Source of the DNA: Pelargonium nanum
Taxonomy: Eukaryota > Streptophyta > Magnoliopsida > Geraniales > Geraniaceae
Direction: 5' to 3'
DNA: 33,332 nucleotides
Assembly (NCBI GenBank): GCA_036897485.1
Contig: JAYMTF010000581.1
Location: forward strand, 1 to 33,332
The position numbers and the translations under genes were made by a program. Positions 20,294 through 29,936 of this stretch are shown here, piece by piece (within the stretch, counting starts at the first letter, position 1; every line of letters begins with the position of its first letter). Below the pieces are notes generated by a model. The model was given only the letters and a program-made list of their open reading frames with translations. It did not search any database and had not been told where the DNA came from.

Positions 20294-20332
<39 letters not shown>

Positions 20333-20335
20333 ACA
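20285..20335 (+). pseudogene. Organellar-type 23S rRNA gene fragment (NUPT/NUMT)
   Basis: The run contains CTAAGGTAGCGAAATTCCTT and GTCGGGTAAGTTCCGACC, which are the universally conserved bacterial/organellar 23S rRNA sequence around E. coli positions 1920-1950 (the domain that also contains the I-CeuI site). By eye only two of about 51 positions differ from the plastid form (T for C in GGTTCTAAGG, A for G in CCCACA). The nuclear 25S rRNA gene differs clearly here, so the source is plastid or mitochondrial. Similarity stops at about 20335. It begins two bases after the MITE target duplication. It is far too short to function as rRNA. Confidence 0.85.
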
Positions 20336-20396
20336 GAAGAGCTTGCCCCACCCATGAGTAAAATTTTCATAATAGCCTCACTAGACCGTGTAATTT

Positions 20397-20538
20397 TTGG
20401 GCCCACACGAGCCCATATGTGAAGAAGGCTCAAGCCCAATTTATCTCATCTGTCGACAAAACCTTTTTCGCTTCTGCTACTGCTTCGTCATATACCGACT
20501 CGAATCAGCCTCCTCCTTAAATACATATAAAACCCTAA
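20397..20538 (+). promoter_or_regulatory. REI1-like gene promoter: site II elements and telo-box
   Basis: TTGGGCCCA starts at about 20397, and two more AGCCCA copies (site II, TGGGCT reversed) lie at about 20410 and 20433. A telo-box AAACCCTAA lies at 20530-20538 just after an ATACATATAAA TATA-like stretch, about 55 bp before the ATG. In plants this pairing of site II and telo-box is typical of ribosomal-protein and ribosome-biogenesis genes (TCP and telo-box-binding factors). Confidence 0.75.
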
Positions 20539-20591
20539 TTTTCAACATTTCATTTTCTGTATCATCGTGTTGTGTTTGATTGTTGGGAGAG

Positions 20592-23500
20592 ATGGCAGGG
20601 CTGACCTGCAACGCATGTAACACAGGCTTCGCCGACGATACGGAGCAGAAGCTACATTACAAGTCCGAATGGCACCGCTACAATCTCAAGCGCAAGGTTT
20701 CGTCTATGTTCTTGTTTCATTTTCTCCATATCGGTGCTGTTTCTCTGTTTTTTTTTTCATCTTCTTATATGTATTTTTTTTCTCTGGATTGATGATGATT
20801 GGAACCAAACGGAAAGGAGACTCTTATTGCAAGTATTGTTGGATTATCAGCTTTGGATGAGAATTTCCAGTTTTTGCCGCATAAATTAATGAATGAAATG
20901 AAAGTTGCAATTTACTTTGCAATCAAATTAGGATGTAGCTCTCTGAATCCTTTATTTTCAAGATGAATCTCACTTATTGCTTATCGTTTTTAATGAAACA
21001 AGTTCATTTTAACAAAAATAAATAAATAAAAACTGAACCCATAGCTGGAAACAATTAGGGTTCTCCATGAGGAGTTAACGATATGCATTTTTGCTTTCGA
21101 AGTAATTTGTTTGTTATTTTATGTCTGATTCAATTTGAACAACAAAATTGAATTATGCTCCATTCTCCTTTGATAGTACCTTTCTGGGAAATGAGTGATA
21201 TTTGATAGGCGAAGATTTCCATAAATACATATTGGTTTGACTTGGCTTATGTAATGAGTAGTGAAGGCGCTACTAATGTAGTATTGGTGTAACATAATGT
21301 AGCTTTATTGTAGTTGGAAAAATTATTGCTGCGAGCCATGGGAGATGTATTAGTTTGCTCCATTTTTGACTTAGTTGATTCGAGAATGGGTTGGTAGCAT
21401 TAGAGTTCAATCTATAAACAATATTGAGCTAGTAAGTTGCTATTCTGCTGTTATCCGGCATGCATATTGAGCAAAAAATATCTCTCCCCTCATAAAGTAC
21501 ATGTGCATGCTGCATGCAATTTGGCTAGAAATTACAGACTAAGTTATTGATTAGTGGATGTCTAGATGAAATTATAATTTGGAAAATGTAGATAATCATT
21601 GTTGATATCCTAAAATATAAGAGAGAATGTAATAATGATCTTCATAATAGTGCGGCTACCAACAATAGCAAAAAAGAAAAAAGAATAACTAAAGAGAGTA
21701 CCATTGAGGAGATCATTGATAGTAACATATTTGAATCCAAATCAATTATAACTGATTTTCTGAACTATTCTCTAACACTTCCACCCTAAAGGCTAAGCTG
21801 CTTTGCACATGATCCAAACACACGTCTTGCCTTGTGTTGGAATTCTAACATTTTTTATATACAATAGGGCGGCGACATGAATCTGATACCATGTGGGGGA
21901 TCAAGTCAACTAAAAGCTCAATCTTTGGGGTTGAACTAAAGTTTAACTTAGTGTCCAAGGTTGATTGACCTCACAAGTTCAAGTCATGCAGCCACCCTGC
22001 ATATAAAAAATGTTAAAATTTAAGTACAAGAGAATAAATGTGTTGGGACCATATGCATAGCAGCTTAAACATTTGGGTTGGAGTAAATTGTAATGATATA
22101 CAAAATAATATCTCATATAAAGAAAACAATAGGTACAACAACGATAATAAAACAAAAAGGTTATAGACAATTCTGAATTATACAACTGTCTAATGTAATC
22201 CCACAGCTTCCTTAGTAGTTATGGTTTTCTGTCATCAATTTGTTTAGCTGGAGTTTACTTCACTCAAGTTTCATCTATCAATGTGTACTATGCATGATAT
22301 TGTTCAATAAGTTAATTTAGTGTTTTTTTTTTGTAATCAGTTCTTATGATATTTTCCCCATCAATTAGAAATGTACTTGTTTTGAATCTACTATGATTCG
22401 ATTACTAATGTGTTATGTACTATCTAATGCAATTCAGGTAGCTGGGGTTCCTGGAGTCACAGAGGCCCTATTCTTGGCCAGACAATCTGCAATTGATCAA
22501 GAGAAAAATAAGACTGAAAACCCGATGCTCTATAGTTGTGGTGTATGTGGCAAAGGGTATAAAAGTTCCAAGGCTCATGCTCAGCACCTTAGTTCACGAA
22601 GTCACATCATGCAGGCTTCTCAAGGAGTAGATATCCAACATAAGGAGACTACAATAGTTAGGCCGCTTCCACCACAGCGTGCCCACAATAAGCCTACCCC
22701 AGAAAGAGAGTCAGATGGAGAAAGTGAAGATAGTGAGTGGGAGGAGGCTGATGAGGAAGACTTGGTTGGTGATTCCTTAAAGTCTATTTCTGAGATGAAT
22801 GTGGATGATGTTGCGTCTGATGAAGATATGGCTGATGGTGATGATGATGACTTTGAATTGGATCCTTCTTGCTGCTTTATGTGTGATCAAGAGCATAAAA
22901 CCATAGATAGCTGCATGGTCCACATGCACAAGTATCATGGATTTTTTATTCCTGACGTAGAATATTTGAAAGATCCAAAAGGCCTTTTGACATATCTTGG
23001 CCTCAAGGTACAGAATACATGCTTTGATCAGTAGTTAGATGTTTTTTTTTATTCATGTCAGAAGTTAGGATCACATTCTTTTTCTCTCTTTTTGTTGTTT
23101 GCAGGTCAAGCGGGATTACATATGTTTGTACTGCAATGATAGATGTCATCCTTTCACCAGCTTGGAAGCAGTTAGGAAGCACATGGAAGCAAAGAGTCAT
23201 TGCAAAGTACATTATGGTGATGGTGGTGATGAAGAGGAAGCAGAACTAGAAGAATTTTATGACTACAGTAGCAGGTTTCTAGCTTTGTCAATAACTTGGC
23301 CTCTCTTACTCATTCCCTTAGTTGGTATCACATGATTAAGTTTAATATTTATGTTGCTGAATGTTTTCTCATTCTTGCTACAGTTATGTGAATGAGGATG
23401 GGAAACAGCTGGTCGTTGCAGGTGATATGGGCAACAGTGTAGAATTCGGGAGCGGTGGATCTGAGCTTATCATAACCAGAACATCCAAGGATAAAACATC

Positions 23501-23910
23501 AACCAGAACCCTTGGTTCCCGGGAATATTTGCGTTATTATCGCCAAAAACCACGTCCATCACCTGCTAATGACGTAGCCATTACTGCTGTATTGGCAGCA
23601 AGGTATGTGTCTGTTTGGTTGCTTGTTTTCTGCCCTTTCTTTGGCGATCTCTGTTATTAATTACATGGAAACCATCTTTATTTAGAGGTTTTAGGATATG
23701 AATATTATGAAATGAGGTGCCAATGGTGAGTTGTTTATAAATAATGTCAGGTACCGTAGCATGGGGTTGGCAACAGTACAATCAAGAGAGCAGATGGTGA
23801 GGATGAAGGTGCTGAAACAGATAAATAAATCGGGTGTGGAGGCCATGCGCTCTAAAATGGGTATGAAGAGTAACGTCATACGTAACCTGCCCAAGAATTG
23901 CACCTATTAG
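20592..23910 (+). CDS. REIL1: REI1-like zinc-finger protein, cytoplasmic 60S maturation factor
   Basis: Plant homologue of yeast Rei1, which acts late in 60S subunit assembly in the cytoplasm, helping release and recycle nuclear export factors. Five exons: 20592-20696, 22438-23007, 23105-23274, 23384-23602, 23751-23910; GT-AG, all phases match, 407 aa, TAG stop, near the usual family length of about 400. Four zinc-finger-like units: N-terminal Cys6-Cys9-His22-His28 (TCNACNTGFADDTEQKLHYK), Cys69-Cys72-His85-His91 (CGVCGKGY), a third from Cys181-Cys184 (CFMCDQEH) ending KYHGFFIPD, a fourth Cys232-Cys235-His251-His257. An acidic linker (SEDSEWEEADEED) lies between fingers two and three. The C-terminus is basic (MKSNVIRNLPKN). 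The first exon is conserved from the initiator on. Intron 1 is 1.7 kb. The gene ends convergently with the DUF1644 gene. REIL1 versus its paralogue REIL2 is not settled by the sequence; neighbours favour REIL1. Confidence 0.97.
21600..21965 (-). mobile_element. LTR-type fossil remnants in REI1-like intron 1
   Basis: Minus-strand reading shows a primer-binding-site-like TGGTATCAGAT next to 21891, and a purine run GGGTGGAAG just before TGTTAGAG at 21777. A TG...CA segment, 21600-21777, sits on the far side. The segment right of 21892 (GTCAACTAAAAGCTCAATC) recalls the terminal repeat of the fossil at 8438-8627. The two flanking segments do not match each other, so either ancient divergence or a composite of two insertions is possible. 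Old and non-coding. Confidence 0.35.
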
Positions 23911-25096
23911 ACACACAGTAAGTATTGAAGAAGTTGGAATTGTGTTTTTGGTACTGTTTTGTGCTGTAGTAAGTAATTGTAGTAGGAGCACATTGCAACT
24001 CTTCATAATGTGAAGAGTGAACTCTGTATTGCAGGGCATATCTGTGTTACTGTGTGTTCTGGTTGTTTGAGACAATGTTGGAACAAAAAGCTATATGCCA
24101 TGAAAAGTTTTTAATATTTTGGTTCCATCTTCATACCTGTATGGATTATGCTTTGTATGACACATTTACATGATTGAATACAAAATAAGATGCATGCTGT
24201 CTCAATATTTCGATACGTCATGGACAATATTCGACGATATACAAATTTACGAACAATTAACTTTGCATCCGTTAAAAGAGTAAGAAAGCTCCAACCTGAC
24301 AACTTCAAGTTGTTGATAGAAACCATACACATGTAACAAAACCATGGCTCAATATTAGTTTTATTTTATTTTATAAGAGCTTATTTCTGGTTGTTTGTTT
24401 CAAATTAATTTTGCTGATCTCACACAAGTAAGGGTAGGGAAGTAGTGCTACAAAACAAGCACTAAGATGCCAAATAATGCTATGCCAAAAGTTGTGTCGC
24501 TGAATTTACAGAATAGCTGTGAAGCACAAAAGTAGCAACTATAATACATCAATACCCTCCAAGCTTCCATTGATGAGCAAATAAAAAACACTATTTCAAG
24601 GTATACAAAGAAGTAAAAAAAGGGAACATCTGATCTGAAACAAGGCAACAAAAGCAAAGGAAAAGTTCAGAAATCAGTCCAAGATTAACCAAAAGTCTAA
24701 AATCAACAATGTAACGTAACATCATCTAATCGAGGTAAGGCTTCTACATGACTGATCAGAACCATGATCTGCAGCAACAATCATCATCTAATCGAGGTAA
24801 GGCTTCTACATGACTGATCAGAACCATGATCTGCAGCAACAATCCCACGTGATTGATTTCCGCTTCCCACAAATCATCTATTGACTATTTCTTTCTTTTC
24901 CTCGCTCCATTCCATTCCTGTTCCAGCGCTGCCACCAAATTCAATTCAAAGGACCAAATAATCACGAACAATACAAATTTCAAGGTAATGCTTGCATTGA
25001 ATCTCAAACAATCACGGCCAATTACAACTAAGAGTAATTAGGAATAAAATGGAGTTTTTAATCAGAAAATGCATGATACACACGAGCAGAACATAC
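23911..25096. other. Convergent 3' flanks of the REI1-like and DUF1644 genes
   Basis: The left part holds the REI1-like 3' untranslated region, probably ending before about 24200. The right part holds the DUF1644 3' untranslated region, read leftward from 25096. No coding frame is supported. A perfect tandem duplication at 24721-24844 is listed separately. Confidence 0.55.
24721..24844. repeat. Perfect 62-bp tandem duplication
   Basis: Unit one is 24721-24782 and unit two 24783-24844, with no difference by eye. Each contains ATCTAATCGAGGTAAGGC and CATGACTGATCAGAACCATG. It lies in the probable 3' untranslated region of the DUF1644 gene. Perfect identity means a recent event, or an assembly artefact. 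Confidence 0.95.
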
Positions 25097-27261
25097 CTAA
25101 TTGTCATAGAAGCGAGAACGGCGTCTCCTGGAACTGTAAATATAAGAATGGTACAAGAAAACTATAAGTAAAAGAGACAAAACAGGCAACATGCAATCAT
25201 ATAATCTACCAAATTAACAGTACCATCTGCATCCCAGTTTTTACATAGGCATATATAAGGTCTTGGCACCCCATTGAATGTTTTTAATGCAAATATTGCT
25301 TAAGCAATCGGAACATTTATTTTTCATCAAATTACTTGTACTGAGCCAGGTAAAAGTAAAATCTTGGTTGGGAAGATAACATACAGAATATAGAATTGAT
25401 GGATCGCAAAATTTTAAAAATTCAATTCAATTGAACACTTTGGCTATGCGGCCTTTTAGTAAGAATATTCGCCATATTCATATTCATGTTCTAATCGAGT
25501 TCAAGTCCAGGCTAACCACAATGAAGCAGGCCCATTTGAAAACAGAAAGCTTGAAAACAATGTGCCACAAGATGGTTTAGGCAGAAGGTTCAGGACCCAA
25601 TGCTAAAACCAGCCATTTGATAAGGGAAAATTTCTGAGGATTCACACAACCATTGAGAAACAATACCATAACATCAAAAGCATAACAGTTCTTATGCATC
25701 CACTCAATTAGCTTCACTGATCATTTCCAAAGGGAAGTACTAGACTAAGATGATGATGTTTCAAGAGTCAAGACACCTAGAATAACAAGGTGGAGAAAAA
25801 ATGGTTGGGGGGAAAGGACGAGCAGAGGTCATTACAATTTTCTAAGTTGTTATTGTTGAAAGAGGTGATGAAAAGTCCAACACCGGAAAAACATAATATG
25901 AATAAACCACTTATAAAGGTGCAAATCAAACTCATTAGTAAGGGTGACCTTTTAGTATAGTAGTGGAAGCCAAAGCTTTTTATGTGTAGCCCAATAACAA
26001 AATATTTAAAAGTTAACATGGTATCAAAGCGTGGACCACAAGTAGAAGGAAAATGCATAATTTTACTGGTTCTTACAAACTCAAGTGTCTAGTTAGATAC
26101 ACATGAGTTTGAGGGGAGTGTTGAGATATTATTGATCACATAATTTTAGGGATTCCTTATTAGCTCCTCTCCGAGTGATCAGATACAAGGAAATATCACA
26201 TTATGTTCTACTTTATGTTTCTCTACAGTTATCACATATATATTGACACAAAGAAACAAAATCCACATTGAAGTATTAAATGAATCATATTTTATTACAC
26301 CAATATGCAAGAATAATTGAATAAAGCATATGTAAAATACTTAAAGAGGAAGCTTTACTGACCTGCGATGTCCAGAGCTACCTCTTGAGGAGCCGCTTGT
26401 ATTGACAAACTCATCTTCAGGTTCGTCTATTCTATACTCTGGAAATTCTACTGATGCCACAGAACCTTCATCAGAATTTGAAGTATCATAACTGGAATGA
26501 CGATTGCCCCTCCTTGTATCACTAACTCTCGCCCTTCTTCTGTTCCTAGAATTCCTGAAGTTATCAAATACCTGATACAATATGCAGGAAGTCCACCAGT
26601 TTCCTTCATCTCCAGGGAAGTCTTCGAACTCATCGCCAGTGTCATCATCCCCATATTCAATAACATAATCACCCAAAACAACCCCACGTGGAACTTCTGA
26701 ATGAATTGTGCTCAGGACATCTATAATCTCAGAGGACTGCTGAAAATTCTCCCAATCCAGCTGCCGAGCAGGATCAATTTTTGAAGGCCGGGCATGAGGA
26801 TGCACCAATTTAGCATGTTGCTGTAATTCCAAGTAGGTTCCCATGAATGCGCATCTTGCCTCTTCACAACAACGTTTCTTCTGATCTAGATGTACACGGG
26901 CCTTATCGACAATAACCCATCCAGTAACTTCCCCTCTACACAAAGGACAAGTTGGTTTGCAATCTTCCTCTGATGCAGTTGGTTGGGTGTCTACTGTTGA
27001 ACTGACATCAGATGTTGAAGGAGATGACATACCATATGCACTTTTGAAACGGTCCAAACAATTTGAATGTAAATGGTCTGTGTCACACACAAAAGCATGG
27101 CATCCTTTCTCATGAGATGAGCATTGAAGGAGTACAGAATTGTGAGGGATATCCAAACATATAGGGCAAATCGCATCGTCCCAACTGGTTTTCAACTGAA
27201 CATCCTCAATGTCAAAGGTGTTAGTTTGACGCCCTCTTCCATAAGAAATTTGAAAGGCCAT
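25097..27261 (-). CDS. DUF1644 RING-like zinc-finger protein
   Basis: Plant protein of the DUF1644 family, often annotated as a putative RING-type E3 ligase; the activity is unproven. Coding exon 1 is 27261-26363 and exon 2 is 25133-25097. The N-terminal zinc module has Cys32, Cys35 (ICPICLD), Cys47, Cys54, Cys59, Cys68 and the closing Cys105, Cys108 (CPLCRG), interrupted by a serine/threonine-rich insert (72-100). A second C2H2-like unit follows (CCEEARCAFM, His149, His154). Then come an acidic patch (EYGDDDTGDEFEDF) and an Arg/Ser-rich tail. Exon 1 reads on to a stop at 26341, but a GTCAGT donor lies at 26362 and the tail exon restores the family-like ending RRRRSRFYDN. Two acceptors six bases apart are both in frame, giving 311 or 309 aa. 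A leader intron separates this from the 5' exon near 28654-28760. Likely nuclear or cytosolic; substrate unknown. Confidence 0.92.
25854..26230 (+). mobile_element. LTR-type fossil remnants in the DUF1644 intron
   Basis: A TG...CA segment (25854-26018) is followed directly by TGGTATCAAAGC, a primer-binding-site-like sequence (26019-26030). About 80 bp later a purine run GAGGGGAG (26111-26118) precedes TGTTGAGATATT. This order matches a miniature LTR element, but the right-hand segment does not resemble the left one beyond TGTTGA. It may be a composite of two old insertions. It lies in the 1.2-kb intron that separates the last exon of the gene. No coding capacity. Confidence 0.35.
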
Positions 27262-27301
27262 GAAGAGACTATAAGTAACTACCAGTATGTGGCATGCACC
27301 T

Positions 27302-28760
27302 GATCCTTTTCAGAACATAAAAAAAACATGTATACAAATTAACCTAACATAATGCCAAAGAATGTGACAAGCACTAAGTAAAAATTGGCATTAAAATCCT
27401 ATATAACAAGACTCAATATACTATATGACATACAATGGTTAATGACTGCACAAAATTAAATAAGGATTACCATTTGACAGAGATAAAAATTAAATGGATA
27501 CAGTACAGAGACATGAGCTATTTCGTTTAAGTTAAATTTATGCTCTTAGATTTTGACTAACCACGATATAGATCTATAGTTAGATTGTATCTAAGAAGTT
27601 CTAATAATGGAGCAAAACGTCCAGAATATATTACACTCTTCATCTATGACTAACCATGTGGTTTAGAAATAAAATTATATTAGGTTGCATTATAAAAGTT
27701 CTGATGGACCGTAAAGGTCAAAAATTCATAATTACCAATTACAGTAACTAGAAGTGTGTGGTTCACACCAAGCTATAAATTAGCGACAATCATCATGACT
27801 CAATTACAAAGAAGAGAAGAAACGCTTCTTTGTTCCTGGGACGCGTGATTCAAACATTACATTTTACAAAGGAAATCTGAATACTACCACACTATTTAGA
27901 AACCAAAGCGATTTTTAGAATAAAGAATGATGACAACATAAGGCAACTGAGAGTAGGATAGTGGGAAAACTAGAAATCATAGTCCAGCAGAACTTTTAAC
28001 CCGTCCAGTACAATTCACATACACATATATGTCTAATACATTGTTTGTGTATGTATGGCTAAGCTGCCTAAATAGAGGGTATTTTATTGTTTGTATGTAA
28101 ATATTGTTTCAAAAATCATTAAGCAAAATTAAGTATTATAGTAATTAGTAACAATTAACCATACATATTTTTAAATATTGTTGGTCTGGAAGTCTTGGTT
28201 ATTAGTGCTGATGATTTTTCCCCAGAAACTATCACTAGAAAATCTTCAACCCAAAATCAATAAAGCATAGACACAGCGTATTATAAAGGTTAATTCAAAG
28301 TAGTCCATACACCCAGATTGATTTCCATCCCTGAAATATCATTTGAAAGTACATGAAAATGAATTGAAAATCACAAATAAAAACACTGGTGTTTGTTAAA
28401 TTGATCAAGAATTAAAAAAATAACAATAATTAGAATCCAAAATCATGGGGTTTTCATTGCAAATAAAAAATTAAAATTAACATCAAACCCATAAATGGGT
28501 CTTCATATAATCACGGGCATACGGTAAAACGAAGAAAAACCTAGCGAGATCAATCAAAAAAATCGAAACTTTTTTCGTGTTAGCTAAAATCAAATCCCAA
28601 AAAAAGAGAGAAAAATCAAGAGAGTGAAGCAGAAACAGAAAGAGAAGGAGAGTTACCTAATATATGAGAATTGGGAGCGAAAGTGAGAAACAAAAAATGA
28701 TGGAAATGGACTTTGAATTTTCAAGCAGCGAAGCTTTGGTCTCTACTTTCTGGGTTCTCT
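27302..28760 (-). other. DUF1644 gene leader exon and leader intron
   Basis: The leader exon is inferred at about 28654-28760; it ends in TATTAG before a GTAACT donor. The intron (about 27302-28653) ends after TTCTGAAAAGGATCAG, about 40 bp upstream of the ATG at 27261. The intron is AT-rich. Two segments near 27553-27620 and 27641-27715 share GACTAACCA, TAGATTGTAT/TAGGTTGCAT and AAGTTCT, a diverged tandem duplication. Nothing else is recognised. GGTCTCTACTT occurs twice in the promoter side (28738 and 28799). Confidence 0.5.
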
Positions 28761-29936
28761 GTGTTGTGGTGTGAGGTCAGTTTGGGGAGAGTAGGTATGG
28801 TCTCTACTTCTCTATCAGCTAAAAGAGAAGGCTAATACTGGTAAATTACTTTTTTTATAGCTAATGACATAAATACCCCTCGTTGACTGAAGTGCCCGTA
28901 GTAATATTTTTTATTTATTTTTTGTTATTAAGCTTTTTCATTTTTACCATTCATAGTGTAAATCAATCCAATTTTATTTTAGAAATGTTTCTTACAAAAA
29001 GTTAGGCTAATTACTGATAAATGTTTCCAATATCTTCAGCATCACATTATTATTTTTATTTTGTCAAATTGTGACATTAAACTACTTTTAATACAACAGA
29101 CTTGTATGATCTTTCATTTCTACTATGTTGATTTCTTTTGGTTGTCTGATATGTTAGTTCATCTCATTATGAATCGTGTAACAGGGTCTTATTAGAGCTT
29201 TTATTCCCAAGATAAATTTGAGGTAAGGTGATCTCTTGTCGCCTTACATTTTTATCTTATGTTTAGAGTTTCTATCTAGATCAATTATTAAGAATGTTGA
29301 TGACGTAAACAACTTGAGAGTGCTCGAATTTTAAGCGTTGTATAAATTCATAGAAAATTTGTGATACTATATATGTCGGGTTGTTATTCGTTGAAACTTT
29401 ATTTTAAACTACAAAAGTGTGAAATATATATGCCACATAAATGGTCAAGATTTATGCCCATAAAAATTGTATGAAATTTGGAACATTTAATATTTTTTTA
29501 TAGCTTTTATTCTTACATTAAACTTTGTATAAAAAAATGCTAAATTTGTCATCTGGATCCTTGAAATTGATCAGTGTATAGAAATTTTAAGTGTTTTATT
29601 AAGGACACTCTAATTAATTCTCTGAGCAAGTTGATTAATGAGTGAATAAATAAAATAAGTCAAAAGGGCACAGCAAACAATTTATATATATTTGGTGGGG
29701 GCAAATGCAAATCTTTGTATTTTATTTCAATTTGCAGAACTTTACGTGCACTGCATTCCGAACGGATTTACTTTAAATTAATTATTTATTAGTTTCATTT
29801 TAAGGTGCATCACACATTTTATTGATTGAACTCTAACAAGTATAAGGAAAATTACAACTTATAACATAAAAAAATATGTATATAGCATTCAAATAAATTT
29901 ATAAGAACATTTTATTCTCTTTTTTTTCTAACTCAC
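28761..29936. other. AT-rich intergenic stretch, nothing recognised
   Basis: About 1.2 kb of AT-rich DNA between the DUF1644 promoter and the 3' end of the LINE. No reading frame, terminal repeats, tRNA-like boxes or known repeat phrases were found on either strand. Confidence 0.6.

Noticed and set aside
26341-26362. Open-frame stop at 26341 as the DUF1644 C-terminus
   Set aside because: A good donor precedes it and the spliced ending is the family-like one.
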